From: Myxococcus terminator_A
GTDB taxonomy: Bacteria; Myxococcota; Myxococcia; Myxococcales; Myxococcaceae
Length of the DNA stretch: 64,000 nucleotides
Assembly (NCBI GenBank): GCA_049194865.1
Contig: JBLZWL010000071.1
Location: 297,467-361,466 of the forward strand
Reading direction: 5' to 3'
A program made the translations under genes and the position numbers. Shown piece by piece: positions 40,474 through 47,665 of this stretch. The notes below the pieces were generated by a model. That model was not told the DNA's origin, searched no databases, and was given only the letters and a program-made list of their open reading frames with translations. The number at the start of each line of letters is the position of its first letter. The stretch's first letter is position 1.

Positions 40474-40815
40474 GTGTCGCGAGACAGCGTCCGTATCCAG
40501 CTCTCGCAGGAGGGCGGGCTCGCCGCCTTCCCGGGGCTCGCTCGCCCGAGGAGCGTGGAGCTGGGCGAGCTCCCCGCCGAGCAGGCCGAGGCCATTGAGC
40601 ACGGCCTGCGCGACGTGCGCTTCCATGCGCTGCCGGCCATCGTGGGCGGCGGTGGCTCCGCCTCCAGGGGCGCCGACCAGCGCCGCTACACCCTCACCGT
40701 CGAGGACGGGCCGCGGCGACACTCCGTGGAGCTGGTGGAGCCGGTGGAGGACCCCCGGCTGCGCGAGCTGCTGTCCCTGGTGAAGCGCGCCACGCGCCGA
40801 CGGGGTGGACACTAG
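40474..40815 (+). CDS. Emfourin-type protealysin inhibitor
   Basis: A 113-residue protein starting at GTG 40474, three bases after the protease stop. It resembles emfourins, small slow-binding inhibitors encoded next to protealysin-like proteases: RIQLSQEGGLAAFPGLARPR near the start, then RRYTLTVEDGPRRHSVELVE. No signal peptide. The pairing suggests control of the protease inside the producing cell. It ends just before the BlaI operator region. Confidence 0.8.
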   Translation: MSRDSVRIQLSQEGGLAAFPGLARPRSVELGELPAEQAEAIEHGLRDVRFHALPAIVGGGGSASRGADQRRYTLTVEDGPRRHSVELVEPVEDPRLRELLSLVKRATRRRGGH

Positions 40816-40858
40816 AACTAAGGGCTTAGTTGACGAAGAACTAAGGTCTTAGTAGTAA
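40816..40858 (+). promoter_or_regulatory. BlaI-type double operator overlapping a promoter
   Basis: Two near-perfect palindromes, AACTAAGGGCTTAGTT (40816-40831) and AACTAAGGTCTTAGTA (40839-40854), share the arms ACTAAG/CTTAGT. A promoter fits exactly between and across them: TTGACG at 40830-40835, a 17-base spacer and TAGTAA at 40853-40858. A repressor bound here would block the polymerase. The first gene downstream encodes a BlaI repressor. Confidence 0.75.
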
Positions 40859-40879
40859 TGCTGGCCACGGAGGACCTCC

Positions 40880-41278
40880 ATGGCCAGACAACCCGAGCCC
40901 GAGGCGCCCCGGCCGTTGACGCCGGTGGAGCTCGAGCTGATGCACATCGTGTGGAAGCAGGGCGAGGTGAGCGTGGCGGACGTGCTGGCCACGCTGCCAC
41001 CGGAGCGCGCGCTGGCGTACACGTCCGTCTCCACGGTGCTGCGCATCCTGGAGCAGAAGGGCGTGGTGGTGAGCCGCAAGCAGGGCCGGGGGCACCTGTA
41101 CTCGGCCACGCTGCCGCGCGAGACATATGAGGCGCAGAGCCTGCGCCACCTGGTGGACACCGTCTTCGATGGCACGCCGTCCGCGCTGGTGGCGCGACTG
41201 GTGGAGGCGGTGCCGCTGGCGCCCGACGAGGTGGAGCAGATTCGCAAGCTGCTCAAGGGCAAGGGAGGCAAGCCGTGA
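40880..41278 (+). CDS. BlaI/MecI family transcriptional repressor
   Basis: A 132-residue winged-helix repressor of the BlaI/MecI/CopY family. It reads LTPVELELMHIVWKQGEVSV, then AYTSVSTVLRILEQKGVV and GRGHLYSATLPRETYEAQ. Family members bind palindromes as dimers and are released by cleavage after a BlaR1-type membrane protease is activated. The protease gene follows with a GTGA overlap. The ATG at 40880 has GGAGGA at a good distance, and the two operators lie just upstream, so autoregulation is likely. Confidence 0.93.
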   Translation: MARQPEPEAPRPLTPVELELMHIVWKQGEVSVADVLATLPPERALAYTSVSTVLRILEQKGVVVSRKQGRGHLYSATLPRETYEAQSLRHLVDTVFDGTPSALVARLVEAVPLAPDEVEQIRKLLKGKGGKP

Positions 41279-42879
41279 GCGGGCTTGTGTCCTTCTATCT
41301 CGCGGTGGCGCTGCTGCTGCCGGTGGCGTTGTTGCTCGCGTGGGGCGCGCTGTCGCTCCTGTCGCGGCTGGGATGGGCGCTGTCCGCGAGGCAGGCGCTG
41401 CGCGTGGGGCGCGGGGCGCTGGCCCTGGTGTTGTTGCTGCCGCTCCTGGCGATGGGCGCGCGAGCGCTGACTCCGGCGGGGCCGTTGTTCACCTTCGAGC
41501 GCTCGATGGCGCGACAGGCGGAGCGGCTCCCCTCGGCTGTGTGGACGAGTGGGCCGCGTGCCTCCGAGCCGGTGGGCCCCGGAGCCGTGTCCGTGCCTGT
41601 GTCCATTGGAGTGCTGTTGTCACTGAGTTGGCTCGTGGGCGCGGGGTACTTCATCGGCCGGGCGCTCGTGCGTCATCGGCGGCTCTTGCATCGACTGGAG
41701 GCGCTGCCTCGGGTCCGAGGGGTGGGCCGCGTGGCGGTGGTGCTCGGCGAGGAGGGGACTCCGGCGTTCTCCGCGTGGTTTCCCCGCTGGGGAGCGCGTC
41801 CGTCCGCGTGGGTGGTGGTGCCTCCCGCGCTGCTGGAGGACGCGGAGGCGTTCCGGCTCACCGTTCTGCACGAGCTTCAGCACCACCGTCAGCGCGACAC
41901 GCACCTGTCCCTGGGGCGACTGGTGCTCACGGGCGCCTTCTTCTGGCATCCGGCGGCGCATGGCCTGTCGGCCTGGCTCGCGTCGCTCCAGGAGCTCGCC
42001 TGTGACGAGGCGCTCGTCGCGAGCGGCCGGGCCCAGGCCCGCGCGTATGCGCGCTGTCTGCTTCAAGCGGCGCTTCGGCTCCCGGGCGCTCCGCCCGTTC
42101 CCGCCGGTGCCACCGGTATGTCTCATCCCACACAGAGGAGGATTCACATGCTGTTCCAGCCGCGCCCCCGTCGCACCCATGCCGTCCCCGCGCTGCTCGC
42201 CGCGCTGTCGTTGCTCCTGCTCCCCGTCGCCGTGCTGGCGCAAGGCGCGGCGCGTGGACGCACGGTGACGCAAGCCGATGCGGAGGCGCTCGCCCGGACG
42301 AGCCAGCCGAAGGGGGACCTGCCTGTCGTGGTGGACGCGAAGGTGATGGAGCAACTCAATCGCCTGGTCGGCACCGACAAGGGCCGCGCCTTCATGAAGC
42401 GGGCGCTGACGAACCTGGGCACGCACCGCGACGCGCTGGCGTCGACGCTGCGAGCGAAGGGCCTGCCCGAGGGACTGCTCGCGGTGGCGGTGGTGGAGTC
42501 GGCGGTGACGAACATGCCGGAGACGGATGGTCGGCCGTCGCTCGCTCCGGGCATGCGAGGCGCGGGGGTGTGGATGTTCATCCCCGAGACGGCGCGTCGC
42601 TACGGGCTGGAGGTGAGCGAGGCTCGCGACGAGCGGCTGGACGTGGCGCGCGAGACGCAGGCCGCCTCGGCCCTGCTGTCCGACTTGCACACGCGCTACG
42701 GCGACTGGCGACTGGCGCTCGCGGCGTACAACCAGGGTGAGAAGAAGGTGGACCAGGCGCTGGCGGAAGGCGGCAGCCGCGACGTGTCCGCGCTCATCGC
42801 GGGCGGCCACCTCAATGACTACGTGGCCACCGTGCAGGCCGGGCTGCTCATCGTCCGCAATCCGCACCTGCTGGACTGA
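41275..42879 (+). CDS. M56 (BlaR1-like) protease fused to a lytic transglycosylase domain
   Basis: A 534-residue membrane protein starting at GTG 41275. The N-terminal half is an M56 peptidase: several transmembrane segments up to about residue 125, the zinc motif HELQHHRQRDTH near 199 and LACDEALVASG. After another membrane segment (about 300-325), the C-terminal half is an SLT/MltD-type lytic transglycosylase (KGLPEGLLAVAVVESAVTN with catalytic Glu, GAGVWMFIPETARRYGLEV, LALAAYNQGEKKVDQAL). In BlaR1 the outer part is a penicillin-binding sensor; here a peptidoglycan-cleaving fold takes its place. The likely signal is cell-wall damage or turnover, an inference from the architecture. Confidence 0.88.
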   Translation: MSGLVSFYLAVALLLPVALLLAWGALSLLSRLGWALSARQALRVGRGALALVLLLPLLAMGARALTPAGPLFTFERSMARQAERLPSAVWTSGPRASEPVGPGAVSVPVSIGVLLSLSWLVGAGYFIGRALVRHRRLLHRLEALPRVRGVGRVAVVLGEEGTPAFSAWFPRWGARPSAWVVVPPALLEDAEAFRLTVLHELQHHRQRDTHLSLGRLVLTGAFFWHPAAHGLSAWLASLQELACDEALVASGRAQARAYARCLLQAALRLPGAPPVPAGATGMSHPTQRRIHMLFQPRPRRTHAVPALLAALSLLLLPVAVLAQGAARGRTVTQADAEALARTSQPKGDLPVVVDAKVMEQLNRLVGTDKGRAFMKRALTNLGTHRDALASTLRAKGLPEGLLAVAVVESAVTNMPETDGRPSLAPGMRGAGVWMFIPETARRYGLEVSEARDERLDVARETQAASALLSDLHTRYGDWRLALAAYNQGEKKVDQALAEGGSRDVSALIAGGHLNDYVATVQAGLLIVRNPHLLD

Positions 42880-43011
42880 GCGCGACGTGTGTCACCGCGA
42901 TGACCTCGCGGTGTGCTTGTGGGTGGCCTCGACGTCGGTGGAGCAGGTGAAGCCGCGACGCCATGGTGCTTCCGCGCGGATGAAGGCCGCGAGCCCGACA
43001 CCTTCGTGAAG

Positions 43012-43074
43012 CCTCACCGCTCCGCCCCAGCTCGCGACATGCGCGGCGCCAGCTCCGCGTGGACAGCGGCGAGG
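43012..43074 (-). repeat. Remnant copy of the TetR gene's 3' end
   Basis: This stretch matches 43080-43142, the 3' end of the adjacent tetR gene, in the same orientation, with identical outer blocks (CCTCACCGCTCCG and AGCTCCGCGTGGACA). On the minus strand it still reads AVHAELAPRMSRAGAER then a stop, against DVHAELALRMLGATSER in the gene. It is either a tandem duplication of 68 bases or the tail of a lost paralogous regulator. Confidence 0.6.
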
Positions 43075-43081
43075 TGAAACC

Positions 43082-43726
43082 TCACCGCTCCGAGGTCGCT
43101 CCCAACATTCGCAGCGCCAGCTCCGCGTGGACATCCGAGAGGGTCTCCACGTCGAGCGCGCTGCCGGAGTCGTACCAGTAGGGCAGACGCACGCCCATCG
43201 CGGAGATGGCGGCGGCGGTGACGCGGGGATGGGGCGGAGAGAAGCTCTTCTGCGCCACCCCGCGCTCGATGACCTCCGCCAGCAGCGCGGCGGACTTGTC
43301 CCGCAGGGCCACCGCCGGGGCGGCCAGCTCCGGCGTCAGCGCGTACAGCTCCTCGTTCACCACCACCGCGAGCTGGGGATGCATCGCGTGCATGCGCGTG
43401 TGCGCGCGCACCAGCGCTCGGACCTGCTGCCTCGGCTCGGGCTCGGACTCCCTCAGCGCCGTCTGGAGCGCCTCGTGGTGGGCCTCATGGCCAATGCGCA
43501 CCAGCTCCGCGAGCACGTGCTCCTTCGAGGCGAAGTGCGCGTACAGCGCGCTCGGCTGCAGCTCCAGCACCTTGGCCAAATCTCGAATCGACGTGTCGTG
43601 GTAGCCGCGACTCGCGAACAGCTGGAGGGCCGTCTCCAGGATGCGACGTCGGGTGCCGTCCGACGGTGCTGACGGCGGAAGGCTCGCCGGCTGGGCGCGA
43701 AGCCGGGAGCGAGGGGGTGTGCTCAT
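43082..43726 (-). CDS. TetR family transcriptional regulator
   Basis: A 214-residue TetR regulator. The N-terminal helix-turn-helix reads TRRRILETALQLFASRGYHD, SIRDLAKVLELQPSALYAH and FASKEHVLAELV. The C-terminal ligand domain is of the TetR_C_33 style. It is divergent from an alpha/beta hydrolase gene, and a perfect 14-base palindrome lies between them. It probably represses both genes until it binds a hydrophobic ligand. Confidence 0.92.
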   Translation of the reverse strand: MSTPPRSRLRAQPASLPPSAPSDGTRRRILETALQLFASRGYHDTSIRDLAKVLELQPSALYAHFASKEHVLAELVRIGHEAHHEALQTALRESEPEPRQQVRALVRAHTRMHAMHPQLAVVVNEELYALTPELAAPAVALRDKSAALLAEVIERGVAQKSFSPPHPRVTAAAISAMGVRLPYWYDSGSALDVETLSDVHAELALRMLGATSER

Positions 43727-43740
43727 GTGGGTTCTTGATA

Positions 43741-43754
43741 AACGAACGTTCGTT
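43741..43754. promoter_or_regulatory. TetR operator palindrome
   Basis: AACGAACGTTCGTT is a perfect 14-base palindrome between the divergent tetR and hydrolase genes. A -35-like TTGATA (43735-43740) abuts it on the hydrolase side, so a bound repressor would cover that promoter. Confidence 0.7.
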
Positions 43755-43798
43755 CAGATAGGGTGGGGATACGTCACTTCCGCGCCTGGAGTCCGAGG

Positions 43799-44614
43799 AT
43801 GTCCACGTTGCAGCTCGAAGGCTTCACTCTCCACTACGAAGAGTCGGGGCAGGGCATTCCGGTGTTGCTGCTTCACGGGCTCGGCTCCTCCGGGGTCGAC
43901 TGGGAGCTGGTGACGCCACGGCTGGCGAGCGGTTACCGCGTCGTCGTCCCGGATGCACGAGGTCACGGGCGCAGCGGTCGGCCGGCGGGTGCCTACGGCG
44001 TGCCGCTCTTCGCGAAGGACGTCGCCGCGCTCTGCGACTCGCTGGGCCTGAAGCAACTGCACGTCATCGGCCTGTCGATGGGCGGGATGATGGGCTTCCA
44101 GCTCGCGGTGGACCGGCCGGATTTGGTGCGCAGTCTGGTCATCGTCAACAGCGGCCCGGAGCTCGTCGCCCGCACGGCGCGCCGCAAGTTCGACTTCGCG
44201 CTGCGGCTCTTTCTCCTGCGCTTCCTGGGCCCGAAGGCCCTGGCCAAGGTGCTGGCGCCCAAGCTGTTCCCCAAGCCGGAGCAGGAGTCGCTGCGTCAGC
44301 GCGCCATCGCCACGTTCTCCGCCAATGACCCGGACGCCTACCTGCGCTCGACGCGCGGGCTGTTGGGCTGGAGTGTCATGGCGCGACTGAAGGACATCAC
44401 CTGTCCGGTGCTCGTGCTCCACTCCGAGCGCGACTACACGCCCCAGTCCGCGAAGCAGGCCTATGTCGACCTGCTGGCCCACGCGCGTCTCCAGGTCCTG
44501 ACGGACTCCGGCCACGCCGCTCCGCTGGACCAGCCCGGTCCGCTCACCGACGCCGTGGAGGACTTCCTCCGCGCCGTCGACAGCGATGCACCGGGCACCT
44601 CGCTCGGCGCCTGA
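43799..44614 (+). CDS. Alpha/beta hydrolase
   Basis: A 271-residue alpha/beta hydrolase. The oxyanion region is LLLHGLGSSG, the nucleophile elbow is GLSMGG, the acid is in HSERDYTP and the His in DSGHAAP. The pattern fits esterases or lactonases of the 3-oxoadipate enol-lactonase-like group, but the substrate is unknown. ATG 43799 is chosen over 43763 because the conserved fold begins at once and the earlier start lies inside the promoter region. It is divergent from its probable repressor. Confidence 0.88.
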   Translation: MSTLQLEGFTLHYEESGQGIPVLLLHGLGSSGVDWELVTPRLASGYRVVVPDARGHGRSGRPAGAYGVPLFAKDVAALCDSLGLKQLHVIGLSMGGMMGFQLAVDRPDLVRSLVIVNSGPELVARTARRKFDFALRLFLLRFLGPKALAKVLAPKLFPKPEQESLRQRAIATFSANDPDAYLRSTRGLLGWSVMARLKDITCPVLVLHSERDYTPQSAKQAYVDLLAHARLQVLTDSGHAAPLDQPGPLTDAVEDFLRAVDSDAPGTSLGA

Positions 44615-44657
44615 GCCGAGCAGCGAACCCGAGCTCCACAACCCAGGAGGCTGGACG

Positions 44658-45668
44658 ATGTCGATGCATCGACGTGGTGTCGCACTCTCGCGGTCGCTGT
44701 TTGTTCTCACGGTGTTGCTGGTGCTCTCCACGGGAGCACCCGCGTACGCCGGCTCGTGGGTCCATGGCAACTATGTGGGCGCATGGGGAGCCCGGGGCTA
44801 CCAACTCTGGGTACCCACCGGCTACCAACCGGGGACGCCGCGCCCCCTGCTGGTAGCGCTACACGGCTGTCTCCAGAACCCGGACCAGTTCGCGGGCCTG
44901 TCGCGCCTGAACGAGAAGGCGGACGCGGAGGGCTTCCTCGTCCTCTATCCGAACCAGGCGACGTTCGTGAACGCGACGCAGTGCTGGAACTTCATGCTCG
45001 GCAACAACCAGGAGCGCGGCACGGGCGAGCCGTCGCTCATCGTCGGCATGGTGGACCTGATGAAGCAGCGCTACTCGGTGGACGCGCGCCGCGTCTACGT
45101 GGGCGGCGTGTCGGCGGGCGGTGTGCTCACGACGACGTTGATGTCCTGCTACTCGGACGTGTTCGCCGCGGGCATGGTGGGCGCGGGCGCCATGTACAAG
45201 GCGGCGACGACGGTGTCTGGCACGGGCTTCGCCATGCTCTTCGGCAGCATCTACTCGCCGGATGACAAGGGGAAGGACGCGTGGGTCTGCTCGGGTCGGC
45301 CGCGTCGCACGGTGCCGGTGCTCGTCGTGCATGGCACCGAGGACAGCGTCGTCAACCCGCTCAACGGCGAGCAGGCGGTGAAGCAGTTCCTCCAGACGAG
45401 CGACTACGGCGATGACGGCGTGGCCAACGACAGCATCAAGGGCACGCCGACGAGCACGCGGACCTTGAGCGTCCCCGGTGGCCGCACCTACGTCGTGAAG
45501 GACTACGTCTACGGCGGTGAGCTGGTGGCCCAGAAGTATGAGATTCGCGGCATGGACCACGCGTGGCCGGGAGGCAATGCGAGCTACCCCTTCGCCGACC
45601 CCACGGGCCCCGACGCCACCACGTTCATGTGGGACTTCTTCAAGCAGCACGCGCTCGACCTGCCGTAG
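44658..45668 (+). CDS. Secreted PHB depolymerase-family esterase
   Basis: A 336-residue exported esterase of the PHB-depolymerase/feruloyl-esterase group. The signal peptide ends near GAPAYA (residue 33). It then reads YQLWVPTGYQPGTPRPLLVA and LHGCLQNPDQF, with nucleophile GVSAGG, acid HGTEDSVVN and His in GMDHAWPGG. Such enzymes cleave polyhydroxyalkanoates or aryl esters outside the cell. ATG 44658 follows GGAGG at seven bases. It lies 43 bases after the hydrolase gene on the same strand and may be co-transcribed. Confidence 0.9.
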   Translation: MSMHRRGVALSRSLFVLTVLLVLSTGAPAYAGSWVHGNYVGAWGARGYQLWVPTGYQPGTPRPLLVALHGCLQNPDQFAGLSRLNEKADAEGFLVLYPNQATFVNATQCWNFMLGNNQERGTGEPSLIVGMVDLMKQRYSVDARRVYVGGVSAGGVLTTTLMSCYSDVFAAGMVGAGAMYKAATTVSGTGFAMLFGSIYSPDDKGKDAWVCSGRPRRTVPVLVVHGTEDSVVNPLNGEQAVKQFLQTSDYGDDGVANDSIKGTPTSTRTLSVPGGRTYVVKDYVYGGELVAQKYEIRGMDHAWPGGNASYPFADPTGPDATTFMWDFFKQHALDLP

Positions 45669-45728
45669 CGCGCTGGACTTCCACCTGCGCTCCTCGTTGC
45701 TTCGAGGAGGAGCGTGGGTTGTTTCGCA

Positions 45729-46685
45729 TCAGTGCTGGTGGCCCAGGCGCACCGCGACGTTCGGGTGCGCGGCGGCGAAGGCGCGCAGCTTCTTGAAGCT
45801 CTCGGTGCCGCGCGGCGCGTCGGCGGTGAAGGAGCCCGGCTCCACGTCGTGCTCCCAGCCCCAGCGGGTGTGGCTGGCGTCGCCCACGAGCAGCACGGGG
45901 CCCTTCGTGGAGCGCACCAGGTACGCGGTGCTGCCCGGCGTGTGGCCCGGCACCCAGAGCGCCCACACGGAGCCGTCGCCGAAGATGTCCACCGCGCCCT
46001 CGAAGAGTCCGCTCGCCTCGGCGGCGTAGGTCCACTCGGACAGCGCGGCCTTGCCCGCGAGCGCGCGGTCCGTGTTGGGCTTCAGCAGCACGTTGAGGAA
46101 GGCGCGGGCCTCGGCCTCGCCCGGTCCGGAGTAGACGGGGGTGCCCGCGGGCACGTCGGCCATGCCGGTGACGTGGTCCAGGTGCAGGTGCGTGAGGAAC
46201 ACGCCGGCCAGGGGCTGGGGCTGCTTCGCGAGCCACTCGCCCAGCGGCTGGTGCACCTTGAGCTTCTCCAGCTTCATGGTGCTGGCGACGAGGCCTTGCA
46301 TGGCCGCCTTTTCTGGCGCGTCCCGCAGGGCCGTCTCGATGCCGGTGTCGACAATGAAGAGGCCCTTCGTCGGGTGGCGCAGCGCATGGAAGAAGACCTG
46401 GATGGGCTCGTCCCCGTCCTCCAGGTTCGCCGCCTTCGCGGTGGGGTGCTTCAGGTTGATGAGGCCACTCCGGTCCACGGCCCAGTCGGAGGAGGCGATG
46501 GACTCCAGCTCCACGGGGCCGGGCTCGTCCAGCACCGCGAGCAGGTCCTTCACGGGCCGGGCCGCGCCAAGCGATGACGGCTGGTGGGGGTGTGAGGTGG
46601 TCGCCACGCCCATGACTCCCAGGACGACGGCGCCGAGGACGAGGGCGGACAGGACGGCGAGGCTGATGCGCTTGGCGTTCTTCAT
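45729..46685 (-). CDS. MBL-fold metallo-hydrolase, exported
   Basis: A 318-residue metallo-beta-lactamase-fold hydrolase with an N-terminal membrane/signal segment (LAVLSALVLGAVVLGVMGVA). The two-metal site is THLHLDHVTG (HxHxDH), followed by WVPGHTPGS and LLVGDASHTRWG. The closest type is the lactonase-like group that includes AHL lactonases, but the substrate is unknown. It is divergent from a LysR regulator with a perfect palindrome in the 65-base gap. Confidence 0.88.
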   Translation of the reverse strand: MKNAKRISLAVLSALVLGAVVLGVMGVATTSHPHQPSSLGAARPVKDLLAVLDEPGPVELESIASSDWAVDRSGLINLKHPTAKAANLEDGDEPIQVFFHALRHPTKGLFIVDTGIETALRDAPEKAAMQGLVASTMKLEKLKVHQPLGEWLAKQPQPLAGVFLTHLHLDHVTGMADVPAGTPVYSGPGEAEARAFLNVLLKPNTDRALAGKAALSEWTYAAEASGLFEGAVDIFGDGSVWALWVPGHTPGSTAYLVRSTKGPVLLVGDASHTRWGWEHDVEPGSFTADAPRGTESFKKLRAFAAAHPNVAVRLGHQH

Positions 46686-46717
46686 GGGCCCCAAGGTACC
46701 GATGCGCTGGTGCATGG

Positions 46718-46731
46718 AAAATGGCCATTTT
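46718..46731. promoter_or_regulatory. Palindromic operator between MBL hydrolase and LysR genes
   Basis: AAAATGGCCATTTT is a perfect 14-base palindrome in the short divergent gap. A second inverted repeat, GAATATGGATATTC (46747-46760), overlaps the lysR start codon. Either may be the regulator's binding site. Confidence 0.6.
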
Positions 46732-46750
46732 GGTATGAAGCCATCCGAAT

Positions 46751-47641
46751 ATGGATATTCCCTGGGATGACGCGCGCCTGTTCCTGGCCATCGCGGAGAC
46801 GGGCAGCTTCAGCGCGGCGGCGAAGCGGCTGCGCATCGGCCAGCCGACGGTGAGTCGCAGGCTGGCGGCGCTGGAGTACGAGGTGGGGGCGAAGCTGTTC
46901 CGGCGGAGCGTGGACGGCGCGACGCTGACGTCCGCGGGCGAGCGGCTGCTCCCTCCCACCCGGAAGATGGCGGAGTGGGCCGGAGAGCTCCAGCGCGCCG
47001 CCGAGTCGGCGGACTCGTCTCCCCAAGGGCTGGTGCGCGTGACGGCGAGCCCCTTCGTCAGCTTCGACTTCCTGGCGCCCTTCGCGGGCCATGTGGCGCG
47101 CAAGCACCCGGGGCTGCGGCTGGAGGTGCAGTCGTCGGTGAACTACGCGGACCTGGGGCGCGGAGAGGCGGACCTCGCGCTGCGCACGAAGTCCACGCGT
47201 CACGCGGACCTCACCCGGGTGTACACGCTGGAGGTGGAGACCGGTGTCTTCGTCTCCAAGGCGCTCAAGGCGGCGTTGCCGAAGCGGCCGACGCTCCAGG
47301 AGCTGCCCTGGGTGGCGTGGGCTCCGCCGTTCGAGGCGATGCCGCCCAATCCCCAGCTCGAGTCGCTCATCCCGAACTTCGCCCCCGTCTTCACCGCCGA
47401 CAACTTCCTGGTGCTGCTGGCGGCGGCGGAGGCGGGCGTGGGGGCGATTGCGCTGGCGAACACCCCGCACCGCTTCAGTCAGCAGCGGGAGCGAAATCTG
47501 GTGCCGCTCGACATCGACCTGGGGCCGTACAAGAAGAGCCAGCTCCACCTCATCTGCGCGAAGTCGGCGCTGGATATCCCCCGCGTGCGCAAGGTGTCGG
47601 AGCTGCTGGTGGAGGAGCTGGAGCGCGCGAAGCTTCGTTGA
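46751..47641 (+). CDS. LysR family transcriptional regulator
   Basis: A 296-residue LysR regulator. The DNA-binding domain reads WDDARLFLAIAETGSFSAAA, RLRIGQPTVSRRLAALEYE and LFRRSVDGATLTSAGERLL. The substrate-binding domain follows from about residue 90. It is divergent from the MBL hydrolase gene and is its likely regulator. It is convergent with the dioxygenase gene. Confidence 0.92.
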   Translation: MDIPWDDARLFLAIAETGSFSAAAKRLRIGQPTVSRRLAALEYEVGAKLFRRSVDGATLTSAGERLLPPTRKMAEWAGELQRAAESADSSPQGLVRVTASPFVSFDFLAPFAGHVARKHPGLRLEVQSSVNYADLGRGEADLALRTKSTRHADLTRVYTLEVETGVFVSKALKAALPKRPTLQELPWVAWAPPFEAMPPNPQLESLIPNFAPVFTADNFLVLLAAAEAGVGAIALANTPHRFSQQRERNLVPLDIDLGPYKKSQLHLICAKSALDIPRVRKVSELLVEELERAKLR

Positions 47642-47665
47642 CCTCGCGCGCTCGGAGAGGCGGGC

